Source: CAWBFD01 sp963788115 (lineage in GTDB: Bacteria > Actinomycetota > Thermoleophilia > Solirubrobacterales > 70-9). Taken from it: DNA of 64,000 nt. The DNA is taken from positions 248,001 through 312,000 of the forward strand of contig CAWBFD010000003.1 in NCBI GenBank assembly GCA_963788115.1, in the 5' to 3' direction. Shown piece by piece: positions 50,205-58,159 of the stretch (the first letter of the stretch is position 1; every line of letters begins with the position of its first letter). The notes below the pieces were generated by a model. It ran no database searches, was not told where the DNA came from, and was given only the letters and a program-made list of their open reading frames with translations. Both the position numbers and the translations under genes were made by a program.

Positions 50205-50915
50205 ATGGCCGCAGCCGACGTGCTCCTGATAACGGGCGCCTCGACCGGAATCGGCGCGCAAACGGCGCGGCGCGCGGTCGAGGACGGCTGGCGGGTGGTG
50301 CTCGGGGCCCGCAGCGAGGACAAGCTGCGGGAGCTGGCCGAGGAGCTGGGCGGCGCCGATGCGGCAATCGCGGTCCGCTGCGACGTCGGCAAGTGGGAGG
50401 ACAACGAGCGTCTCGCGAGCGCCGCGCTTGACGCCTTCGGCCGGATCGACGCGGTCTTCGCCAACGCCGGCTTCGGCGCCAAGCGAGGCTTCCTGGAGGA
50501 GACCCCGGAGTTCTGGCGCTCGATGGTGCTCACCAATGTGCTCGGCACCGCCTACACGATCCGAGCCTCGCTGCCCCACCTGCTCGAGCGCGGCACCGGC
50601 CACTTCGTGATCACCAGCTCAGTCGCCGGACGCCGGGCGCTGCCCGGCTCTCTCTACTCGGCCACAAAGTGGGCCGTGACGGCGATGGGCGAGGCGCTCC
50701 GGCAGGAGCTGCGCCAAGTGCACGAGAACCGCCGGATCCGGGTGACGGTGATCGAGCCCGGGATGGTCGATACGCCTTTCTTCGACAGCCGGCCCGCCGA
50801 GGGGCTCGCGCTCGAGGCCGATGACATCGCCCGGGCGGTCATCTTCGCGCTGAGCCAGCCGGAGCACGTGGACGTGAACGAGGTCCTGATCCGTCCGTCG
50901 GCGCAGCCGGGGTGA
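50205..50915 (+). CDS. short-chain dehydrogenase/reductase
   Basis: 236 residues, classical SDR: TGASTGIG (cofactor), FANAGFG in place of NNAG, Ser in ITSSVAG, Tyr-x3-Lys in YSATKWAV, then EPGMVDTPFF. It is divergent from ccmE with 47 bases between starts. Its last 77 bases overlap the 3' end of the convergent FTR1 gene on the opposite strand. Confidence 0.9.
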   Translation: MAAADVLLITGASTGIGAQTARRAVEDGWRVVLGARSEDKLRELAEELGGADAAIAVRCDVGKWEDNERLASAALDAFGRIDAVFANAGFGAKRGFLEETPEFWRSMVLTNVLGTAYTIRASLPHLLERGTGHFVITSSVAGRRALPGSLYSATKWAVTAMGEALRQELRQVHENRRIRVTVIEPGMVDTPFFDSRPAEGLALEADDIARAVIFALSQPEHVDVNEVLIRPSAQPG

Positions 50916-53271
50916 TCGCGGCACGAGCCGGGGCCGGCTCCATGCCCGGCGTTGGCGCCCGGATCCCGCGCTTGCGCCACCACTCGGCCGCGAAGTAGCT
51001 GCCGACCACGAATGCGGCTGCGGCAAGCTGCGCGACCACCGTCTCCACCGTCGGGTAGACCCCGAACCACATCCCCAGCCAGTAGGGCAGGTCGATGTCC
51101 AGGGGGGTGATCGGCATCCACCCCACCCCCTGCATCGTGCGCACGGTGTTGCCGACGAGCATGACCAGGACCATGCCGATCAGCACGCCGGTGACGACCA
51201 GCATCCTCTTGTACGGCAGCCGCCGCTCGAGCGCGAACGTGGCGACGCCGACGGCGGCGACCGCGACGAGGCCGATGGCCGTCCCCTCCAGCACCGTCAC
51301 CAGGCCCGAATTCAGCTCCAGCGCCTGCAGGAACAGGACCGTCTCGAAGCCCTCGCGATAGGCCATCGAGAAGCCGAGCAGGCAGAAGCCGATCACCTGC
51401 GCTGAGATCAGACCTCCCCCGGCGACCCTCAGCAGCCGCTGCCGCCGCTTATGGAAGCTCGAGATCCAACCGGTCCAGTACACCTTGTGCAGGAACCAGT
51501 TGAGGACCACCAGCAGGACCCCGATCGCGACCAACCCGACCACCGCCTCGAGCTTCTCGCCGTACTGCGAGAACTCCCCGAGCACGGTCCGCGCGAGGAC
51601 GTAGGTGATCGCCGTGGCGACGAGCGCGAGCGCGGCACCGGCGGCGACGGGACGCCGAAGCCGGCGTCGCGTGCCCGTGAGCCCCGCCGTGACCGCGGCG
51701 AGGATCAGCACCGCCTCGAGGCCCTCCCGGAAGACGACCAGAGCCGCGTTGGTGAGCACGGTCGCCTTGCTGGCGCCGTCGCCCAGCACCGCCTGGGCGT
51801 CGTCGAGCAGGTCGTCGAGGGCCAGGCGCACCGGCCGCGTCTCGCTCGATGGCGCTCGACGGGCGATCAGCTCGGCAAGCCCGTCCTCGTCACGGGCGCC
51901 GAACCAGAACAGGCCCTCGGTGTCGAGGGCCAGCCCGGGGTCGAGCGAGCGCAGACGCAGTTCGGGCCCGAACTCGAAGAACGCGTAGGCGGCGAGCCGG
52001 GCCTGCTCCGCCTGCTCATACTCGCCCGCGGCGATCGCGGCGTCCATCTGGTCGAGGGTCAGGCGCACCAGATCGAAGTCGGCCTCGATGCTCGAGCCCT
52101 TCCATTGCTCCGGATAGGTGGCGTCGAGGGCGTCGATCACCCGGTTGGCCTCAGCCTCGATGTCCTCCTCGGGCGCGACCTCGCCGCCGGTCGCCGCGTC
52201 GGCGATCTGGCTCTTGAGCTGCGTGAGCGTGTCCTCGACCAGCCGCGTCGCGGCCGGATCTCGATCGCGGAGCTCTGCCTCGAGATCGCGGAACGCCGAC
52301 TCGGCCCCGTCGCGGAACGACTTCGCCTCCTGGATCTCGAACGGGATCGTCACCCGCCCGTCGTCGACCCCCTTGCCGTACTCGAAGGGGATCAGGTCAA
52401 CGAAGCGGAGGAGCTGCGTTGCGTAGCGCGCCTGCTCCTCAACGGTGAACGGTGCCGCCGTGAACCCGTCGAGCACCCGCGCCGCGGACCGGGCGGCCGC
52501 CGGGAAGCCCGTCCCGGAGATGCCGGCGGCCGCGAGGCGGTCGAACCGGCGATCGGCCCGGGCGGCGTTGCTCGCGTCGAAGACTTGGCGGTAGCGGCCG
52601 GAGAGGATCGACCAGTAGCCGCGGGCCAGCGCCGCACGCTCGGCCCGGCTCGCTGCGAAGTCCCGCCCATCGGCCGCCCGCGCGTCATCGATCAGCTCTC
52701 GCAGCCGCGACTGGTAGGTGTCGAGCAGGTCCTTCTTCACCGCCATCGCGGCCCTGGCGGGCGAAAGCTCGCCCGAGGCAAGCTCCTCGACGGCGTCGGT
52801 GGCATCGGCATCGGGGCGGGTGAAGCGGGTGGCGGTACGGAAGTCGCGCAGCAGCAGCCAACCCCCGGCCGCTGCGGCCCGGCCCCGCGCGGCCGCGCCC
52901 ACAGCGCCTCGGTAGCTGCCGAGGTAGAGCGCCGCCCTGATCTCGCCACGGGCGGCAGCGAGGCGAATCTCGTTCTCCGTGGAGGTCGCGGTGCCCGCCC
53001 GGGCCAGCGCCGAGCGGGCCTCGGCCGTAGCTGCCGGCGCCACCCGCTCGAGCGCGGGGGCAAGCGTCCCGAAGGCGTCGCGGGCGGTCTCCACCCGCTC
53101 GTGTGCACCCTCGCCCTCGTCGAGCAGGAGCGCGGTCTGCGCCTCGAGCAGAGCTCGGTCGATGCGCTCACCGGCGAGCCAGGGAGTGGCGTCCGCATGC
53201 GCCCCGGCAACGACCGAGCCGCCCGCCGCGATCACGGTCGCAGCGATGATGAGTGCGCGAGCGCCCACCAC
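50839..53271 (-). CDS. FTR1-family iron permease with large extracytoplasmic N-terminal domain
   Basis: 810 residues. Signal peptide (ALIIAATVIAAGGSVVAGAH), then 450 residues of helical extracytoplasmic domain, then seven helices from about 490. The two REGLE-type iron sites are FREGLEAVLI (about 515) and YREGFETVLF (about 650). Fused FTR1 proteins of this kind import iron, often after oxidation, across the plasma membrane. It starts seven bases after the lipoprotein gene stop, so they form an operon. The C-terminal 25 codons are Pro/Ala/Arg-rich and overlap the convergent SDR gene. The peroxidase partner EfeB is absent. Confidence 0.88.
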   Translation of the reverse strand: MVGARALIIAATVIAAGGSVVAGAHADATPWLAGERIDRALLEAQTALLLDEGEGAHERVETARDAFGTLAPALERVAPAATAEARSALARAGTATSTENEIRLAAARGEIRAALYLGSYRGAVGAAARGRAAAAGGWLLLRDFRTATRFTRPDADATDAVEELASGELSPARAAMAVKKDLLDTYQSRLRELIDDARAADGRDFAASRAERAALARGYWSILSGRYRQVFDASNAARADRRFDRLAAAGISGTGFPAAARSAARVLDGFTAAPFTVEEQARYATQLLRFVDLIPFEYGKGVDDGRVTIPFEIQEAKSFRDGAESAFRDLEAELRDRDPAATRLVEDTLTQLKSQIADAATGGEVAPEEDIEAEANRVIDALDATYPEQWKGSSIEADFDLVRLTLDQMDAAIAAGEYEQAEQARLAAYAFFEFGPELRLRSLDPGLALDTEGLFWFGARDEDGLAELIARRAPSSETRPVRLALDDLLDDAQAVLGDGASKATVLTNAALVVFREGLEAVLILAAVTAGLTGTRRRLRRPVAAGAALALVATAITYVLARTVLGEFSQYGEKLEAVVGLVAIGVLLVVLNWFLHKVYWTGWISSFHKRRQRLLRVAGGGLISAQVIGFCLLGFSMAYREGFETVLFLQALELNSGLVTVLEGTAIGLVAVAAVGVATFALERRLPYKRMLVVTGVLIGMVLVMLVGNTVRTMQGVGWMPITPLDIDLPYWLGMWFGVYPTVETVVAQLAAAAFVVGSYFAAEWWRKRGIRAPTPGMEPAPARAAITPAAPTDGSGPRSRPRAPAGSARR

Positions 53272-53277
53272 CCGCGG

Positions 53278-54387
53278 CTACGCCTCCGGCAGCTCGATGT
53301 CGAGCTTCGCCGCCGCCTGGGAGACCTGTCCGGCGATCGCCTCAGCCCGCTCCTGCGCGGCGGAGCCGAGCGTGTCCGCCTGCTCGGCCGTGAACTGGGT
53401 GCCGTCGGCCTCGCGTTCCCTGAGGTCGACGACGAACCGGTGCAGGCTCTTCAGCGACCGCTCCGTCTGCTGCGCCTGCTGCGGGTCGGTGTCCGTGATC
53501 ACCGGCTCGACGCCGTCGTAGACGAACACCAGGCCCTCGAGGATGTCGGCGATGTCCGAGAGGCGCGAGGCCGCCACGAAGCCGAGCTCGCTCGCGTCCT
53601 CGCCGGCGATGAAGCGCGAGTTCTTCCAGGCCTCGAAGTACTCGCTCATGGTCGGAGTCATGATCACCAGGGCGCCGAGTGCGTCGGCATCGGTGGGCTC
53701 GAACTCCGCCGCCTTCTCCTCCAACTCGTTCGCGTAGCGCTCGAACTCGCGGGCAGCCGCCACGTAGAAGCTCGCATCGGGAAGGGCCTCGCCGAAGCTG
53801 ACCCTCCCGTCGCCATCGAGATCGGGCGGCGTGCCCTCGGCGACGAACTCGGGGTTGGTGCCCCAGAGCGAGGTCTCGGTGAGGAAGAAGAAGTTCCCCG
53901 GCTGCTTCAGGGTGCGGCCGTCGGGCAGCTCGAGATCGAACGGGACCGCCGCCTGCGGATCCTCCTTGGCCGGAGCGCCGGCATCGAGGATCACGTCGTA
54001 GGTGGCCAGGTCCGGCACGCCCGCGACGATTCCCTCCATCTCCTCGTAGGCCGGATTCGCCTCACGGAAGATCCGCTGACCCTCGGCGATCAGGCGGCTC
54101 ACCTGCTCACGGTGCTGGCGGAGCAGACGGTCGTAGTCCATCCCGACCGACTGGGCGAGTAGGTAGTAGCTCTCCGCGTTCTCCCGGAGCGCCGCCGTCG
54201 CCCCGCTCAGGTCGGCGGCGTGCTCGGTCAGGTAGGCCTTGACCGGATCGAGGTCGGCGCTCGCGGCCGCCTCCGTGGCCGCCTCGTCCCCATCGTCATC
54301 CGAGCCGCACGCCGCAAGCACCAGCGATGACCCCGCCACGGCCACCAGCGCGATCGCGCCGGCCACCCGTTGCCTCATCGATCTCAA
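53278..54387 (-). CDS. EfeO/imelysin-like iron-uptake lipoprotein
   Basis: 369 residues. Lipobox LVLAAC at about 21-26 after the hydrophobic signal, then an acidic linker and a mainly helical domain (KAYLTEHAADLSGATAALRE, LRQHREQVSRLIAEGQRIFR, AWKNSRFIAGEDASELGF). A DxDGDGRVSFGEA loop (about 195) looks like an EF-hand-type calcium or iron site. The TTG at 54387, six bases after GGAGG, is a plausible start; ATG 54378 is the alternative. It precedes the FTR1 permease in the same operon, so it likely binds and hands over iron; the classical GxHxxE motif of imelysins is not seen. Confidence 0.68.
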   Translation of the reverse strand: MRSMRQRVAGAIALVAVAGSSLVLAACGSDDDGDEAATEAAASADLDPVKAYLTEHAADLSGATAALRENAESYYLLAQSVGMDYDRLLRQHREQVSRLIAEGQRIFREANPAYEEMEGIVAGVPDLATYDVILDAGAPAKEDPQAAVPFDLELPDGRTLKQPGNFFFLTETSLWGTNPEFVAEGTPPDLDGDGRVSFGEALPDASFYVAAAREFERYANELEEKAAEFEPTDADALGALVIMTPTMSEYFEAWKNSRFIAGEDASELGFVAASRLSDIADILEGLVFVYDGVEPVITDTDPQQAQQTERSLKSLHRFVVDLREREADGTQFTAEQADTLGSAAQERAEAIAGQVSQAAAKLDIELPEA

Positions 54388-54416
54388 TCCATCCCTCCTG
54401 ATCGTCGTTCGGGCTG

Positions 54417-54435
54417 CCTAATTAGGCAAACCTAA
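54417..54435. promoter_or_regulatory. IdeR/DtxR-like iron box
   Basis: On the minus strand TTAGGTTTGCCTAATTAGG, 30 bases upstream of the lipoprotein start. The first half matches the IdeR/DtxR consensus well (TTAGGTT-GCCTAA); the second half is weaker. The position and the iron-uptake operon that follows support iron repression. Confidence 0.62.
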
Positions 54436-54491
54436 CAAAATCTGAGTGATGAGGTCGGAGTTAGCTGTGCATTGCGGCCGGACCCCGCTGC

Positions 54492-55592
54492 TCAGGCCGC
54501 GGTCGCGATCCGGTCGCGGCCGTCGCGCGCACGCCGGTAGAGCGCGAACTCGGCGCGGTCGATCAGCGCGTCGGCCTCCTCATGCCGGTCCCACTCGGCG
54601 ATGCCCGCCGAGATCGTGTGGCCCTCGGGCACGGCGTGCCGGAGGCGCTCGATCACCGTCCTCGCCTCGCTGAGCGGGCAGTCGGGAAGCAGGACCGCGA
54701 ACCGGTCGCCGTCGTAGCGCGAGAGCACATCGGACCCACGCACGGCCAGCCGCCACGCCGATCCGACTCGCCGCAGAAGCCGCTGGCCGGGGCGATCGCC
54801 GTGGGCCTCCGTGTAGGCGCCGAACTGATCGAGGTCGACCAGCGCAACGCAGAGCGGTTGCCGTGTGCGGGCTGCTCGCGAGAGCTCCCAGACGAGCTCC
54901 TCGCCCCAAGCCAGCCGGGTGGGCAGCTTGGTCACCGCGTCCACACGCGTGGCCCGCTCCGCCCGAGCCTCCGCCTTCGCGTGCTCCGCCTCGAGAAGCA
55001 TGCGCTCCGTGATGTCCCTCACGAATCCGTGGAAGACCACCTCGCCCTCGGACTCGATCGCAGTCACCGACACCTCCACCGGGACCTCGGAGCCGTCGCG
55101 GTGAAGGGCGAACAGCTCCCTGCGCAGCGTGATCGCGCGACCTTGGCCGGTCTCGAGGTACCTCTCGATTCCCTGCTGATGGCGCTCCCGGAGGTGCTCC
55201 GGGATGATCAGCTCGGCCAGGACGCGACCGACGGCCTCCTCCCAGCGCCAACCGAACATCGTCTCCGCGGCCGAGTTCCATTCCCGCACCCGGCCCGCGC
55301 CGTCCATGGCGATGTAAGCGTCGTGCGCGCGGTCCAGGATGCGCCGCGTGCGCTCGTCCGGGTGGGCGAGCTCCGGCTGGCTCCCGCCGTCCTCCCCCGC
55401 GGTGACCCGGAGCATGCGAGCGAGGGCGAGCACGCATGCGGTGAGCGCGACGATCGCCACGACGGCGAGCACGCCCGCGGCCTGCCAGCCCGCCGCGAGC
55501 GCGATCAGCGCGGCGCCGGCGGTGACGGCCACGCCGAGCGCGAGTGGCCCCAGGAGGCCCCCGCGACGGAGAATCTCGGTCGCTCGGTGCAT
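54492..55592 (-). CDS. membrane PAS-GGDEF protein with degenerate active site
   Basis: 366 residues. Two membrane helices (about 13-35 and 40-60), a PAS domain with PAC (about 85-200: ILDRAHDAYIAMDGAGRVRE, HGFVRDITER) and a GGDEF-fold domain (about 215-366). The signature GGDEF reads DGDRF (294-298, within SRYDGDRFAVLLPD), so diguanylate cyclase activity is unlikely; it may be a binding or sensor domain. No EAL partner adjoins. Confidence 0.85.
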   Translation of the reverse strand: MHRATEILRRGGLLGPLALGVAVTAGAALIALAAGWQAAGVLAVVAIVALTACVLALARMLRVTAGEDGGSQPELAHPDERTRRILDRAHDAYIAMDGAGRVREWNSAAETMFGWRWEEAVGRVLAELIIPEHLRERHQQGIERYLETGQGRAITLRRELFALHRDGSEVPVEVSVTAIESEGEVVFHGFVRDITERMLLEAEHAKAEARAERATRVDAVTKLPTRLAWGEELVWELSRAARTRQPLCVALVDLDQFGAYTEAHGDRPGQRLLRRVGSAWRLAVRGSDVLSRYDGDRFAVLLPDCPLSEARTVIERLRHAVPEGHTISAGIAEWDRHEEADALIDRAEFALYRRARDGRDRIATAA

Positions 55593-55649
55593 CTGATCCT
55601 CAGGCCGGATGTTGATGCATCGGCACGGCCGCCGCGCAGGTTCCCGACG

Positions 55650-55973
55650 TCACTCGGGCTTGGACGGGCCGGGCACGTCGGGTGACTCGGGAGTGTTGGG
55701 CGGATCGGGCGGCTGGGACGGCTCCGAGGCGGGGGGCGCATCCGCCGCGCGCTCGAACCTGGCGTTGCGCCGAGACTGCCAGATGAAGATCCCCATCCCC
55801 AGCGTTCCGCCCACGACCACAGGCCAGCTCACCTCGCCCTCGATCAGGAGCGAAAGCAGCGCGATCCCGGCCGCCACGGCGAGGATCTCGAAGACGACCA
55901 GCGGCGCCCCCCATTGTGCGACGGCGCGATCACTGGCCGCCCGGCGTTCGCGCCACCACTCTCCGATGCTCAC
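55650..55973 (-). CDS. small membrane protein with acidic proline-rich tail
   Basis: 107 residues from GTG 55973. N-terminal soluble helix (GEWWRERRAASDRAVAQWG), two hydrophobic helices (about 20-60: PLVVFEILAVAAGIALLSLL and VSWPVVVGGTLGMGIFIWQS), then a tail of PPASEPSQPPDPPNTPESPD type. Function unknown; no family recognised. Confidence 0.65.
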   Translation of the reverse strand: MSIGEWWRERRAASDRAVAQWGAPLVVFEILAVAAGIALLSLLIEGEVSWPVVVGGTLGMGIFIWQSRRNARFERAADAPPASEPSQPPDPPNTPESPDVPGPSKPE

Positions 55974-56004
55974 GAAGCATGACCCTAGCGGGATCGCCGC
56001 GTGG

Positions 56005-56403
56005 TCAGAACGAGGTCTGGGCGACGCGCTCGGCCATCGTCTCGCGCAGGGTCTTCGCGAGCACGGGCATGCGTCGCTCGAGCTGCCTGTACTCGCGACA
56101 GAACAGCGCAACGAGCCGCATCGGGGATGTCGCGACGACAGACGCGGTGCGAGTGCCGGTCGCGAGCACGCCGGTCTCGCCGAAGACGTCGCCGGCGCCG
56201 AGCGTCGCGACGACCGCGGCGTCCTTTCTCACCTCGGCCTCACCCGCCTCGATCACGAACAGCTCGTAAGCGTTCTCGCCCTGCGTGGCCAGCTCGGTGC
56301 CGGCATCGACCGTTACCTCTCGCATGCACTCGGCGAGCTCCACGCGGTCCTCAGCGGTCAGCCCGGCGAACAGCGGAATGTGGTCAAGTCGAGCTGGCTC
56401 CAT
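56005..56403 (-). CDS. single-domain cyclic-nucleotide-binding protein
   Basis: 132 residues from ATG 56403. One cNMP-binding domain: DHIPLFAGLTAEDRVELAEC, GENAYELFVIEAGEAEVRKD, and the phosphate-binding cassette LGAGDVFGETGVLATGTRTA. There is no DNA-binding helix-turn-helix. The FGETGVL...RTASV cassette keeps the Glu and Arg that bind cyclic nucleotides. It may act on a partner protein. It lies 31 bases upstream of the membrane protein gene on the same strand. Confidence 0.85.
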   Translation of the reverse strand: MEPARLDHIPLFAGLTAEDRVELAECMREVTVDAGTELATQGENAYELFVIEAGEAEVRKDAAVVATLGAGDVFGETGVLATGTRTASVVATSPMRLVALFCREYRQLERRMPVLAKTLRETMAERVAQTSF

Positions 56404-56536
56404 GTGCCCCCGTCTGCCATCCTGGCCTCGGCGGAACCGCGCGACGTTAACAGGATGTGAACCAGGCTCAGCGGGCATGCTCCCGGCGGCTGATTCGACG
56501 CTCGCCGAGCGTCGGCGGCCGGCGGGCACTTGGGTT

Positions 56537-57436
56537 CTAGCGGGCGCTGCTGGTACCAGTGACAGAGCCTTCGCGGCGGACGAACTCGATGAACGCGCGT
56601 GCCGCCGGTGGGGCGTTGCGCTCCCGGCGCCAGACGAGCGCCACGGGTAGCTGAGCGGCGGGGTGCAGGCTTCGCACCTCCAGGGCGGGTCCCTCCAGGG
56701 CGGTGAGCGACCGCGGGAGGATCGCGGTGGCGAAGCCTCGGGCGGCGAGCGAGCGCAGGAGAAAGGGGTCGCCGCTCTCGAGGGCGAGGCGGAGCGACTC
56801 GCCGGCGTCGGCGAAGCGCTGGGCCAGCACGGTGGTGATGGCCGAGCCCCGGCGGGGTGCGACGATCTGGTGCTGGGCGAGGTCGGCGACGTCGACGTGT
56901 GGAGCGGGCGGGGCGCGGTCGGGGGCGAAGGCGGCGACCACCTCGTCGTGGCTGAGTGGCTCGACGGCGAGGTCGTCGGGGATCTCGCCGGCCAGCAGGC
57001 AGAAGGCGGCGTCGAGTTCGTCGCCAGCGAGCAAGCGCATCATGTCCGCGGCGACGCCCTCGCGGAGGCCGACCTCGACGCCCGGGTGGGCTTGGCTGAA
57101 GCGCGCGAGCAGCCCGGGGACGTCGACGTCGCCGGCGGGCAGGAGCGGTCCGATCCAGATGCGTCCGCGCAGGACGCCCCGAAGCTCGTCGACTTCCGCG
57201 CGTGCGCCCTCCACTTCGGCCAGGACACGGCGGGCTCGGGCGGCGATCGCGTGTCCGGCTTCGGTTGGGGTGACACGGCGGCTCGTGCGTTCGAAGAGCG
57301 GGGTCCCCAGCTCTTGCTCGAGCCGTCGGATCTGGTGCGACAGCGCCGACTGGGCGACGTGGAGCTCCTCGGCGGCACGCGTGAAGTGGCGGTGCCGCGC
57401 CACCGCCTCTACGCCTCGCAGCTGCCGGAGGTCCAT
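56537..57436 (-). CDS. LysR-type transcriptional regulator
   Basis: 299 residues. Helix-turn-helix at 1-60 (RQLRGVEAVARHRHFTRAAE, VAQSALSHQIRRLEQELGTP), then a periplasmic-binding-like effector domain (about 90-290). Divergent from a GNAT acetyltransferase gene with 78 bases between starts, the classical LysR-target layout, so that gene is the likely target. Confidence 0.9.
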   Translation of the reverse strand: MDLRQLRGVEAVARHRHFTRAAEELHVAQSALSHQIRRLEQELGTPLFERTSRRVTPTEAGHAIAARARRVLAEVEGARAEVDELRGVLRGRIWIGPLLPAGDVDVPGLLARFSQAHPGVEVGLREGVAADMMRLLAGDELDAAFCLLAGEIPDDLAVEPLSHDEVVAAFAPDRAPPAPHVDVADLAQHQIVAPRRGSAITTVLAQRFADAGESLRLALESGDPFLLRSLAARGFATAILPRSLTALEGPALEVRSLHPAAQLPVALVWRRERNAPPAARAFIEFVRREGSVTGTSSAR

Positions 57437-57514
57437 GCCAACGATCGTAGAAGGTGATCGGTTCGGTGAGAACTATGTATTGCATCGCTCGATTTCGCCT
57501 GCCATCCTCGACCC

Positions 57515-58120
57515 ATGAGCACGAACGACCAGCAGCCGCCCACGATCGCCGTCCGCATGCTGGAGGCGGCGGACAGCGCCGATGCCCGGTTCGTCGATCA
57601 CCTGACCGGCCTCATCAACGACGTGTACGCGGTCGCCGAGAGCGGACTCTGGCGCGACGGGGCGATGCGGACGACGGCGTCCGAGCTCGCCGAGCTGATC
57701 CGCGCGGGACAGATCGCGGTCGCAACCCAGCAGGGCCAGATCGCCGGCAGCATCCGGGTTCACGACGTCGCCGATGACGCGAGCGAGTTCGGGCTGCTGG
57801 TCGCGGCCCCCGATCACCGCGGCACCGGTGTCGGCCGCGCCCTCGTCGCCTTCGCCGAGCAGCGCAGCCGCGAGCGGGGACTGCGAGCGATCCAGCTCGA
57901 GCTGCTCGTCCCGCGTGCATGGCGGCATCCGAACAAGGAATTCCTCAAGGCGTGGTACGGCCGGATCGGTTATCAGCTGGTCCGCACTGCCAGCTTCGAT
58001 GACGCCTACCCGCATCTCGCGCCGCTGCTTGCCACCCCGTGTGACCTCACCGTCTACGAGAAGCCCCTGCAGACACGCGGCAATCTCCCAAGTGGCCAGC
58101 CATCGCGCTCGTTCGCGTGA
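57515..58120 (+). CDS. GNAT N-acetyltransferase
   Basis: 201 residues. GNAT core with motif A FGLLVAAPDHRGTGVGRALV (acetyl-CoA pyrophosphate loop), then the C-terminal WYGRIGYQLVR motif B. The N-terminal FVDHLTGLINDVYAVAESGL fits small-molecule acetyltransferases. Substrate unknown; probably controlled by the divergent LysR regulator. Confidence 0.87.
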   Translation: MSTNDQQPPTIAVRMLEAADSADARFVDHLTGLINDVYAVAESGLWRDGAMRTTASELAELIRAGQIAVATQQGQIAGSIRVHDVADDASEFGLLVAAPDHRGTGVGRALVAFAEQRSRERGLRAIQLELLVPRAWRHPNKEFLKAWYGRIGYQLVRTASFDDAYPHLAPLLATPCDLTVYEKPLQTRGNLPSGQPSRSFA

Positions 58121-58159
58121 TGGGTGTCGCGTGGGAGCGCGACGCGGCCGCCCCCGCGG

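Noticed and set aside
49726..50367. 210-residue version of CcmE
   Set aside because: Residues before MDPERKRKIR are Arg/Pro-rich and antisense to the divergent SDR gene; CcmE proteins start just before the membrane helix.
51451..54162. 903-codon open frame on the plus strand opposite the FTR1 operon
   Set aside because: Shadow of FTR1 and its lipoprotein; composition is typical of antisense high-GC frames.
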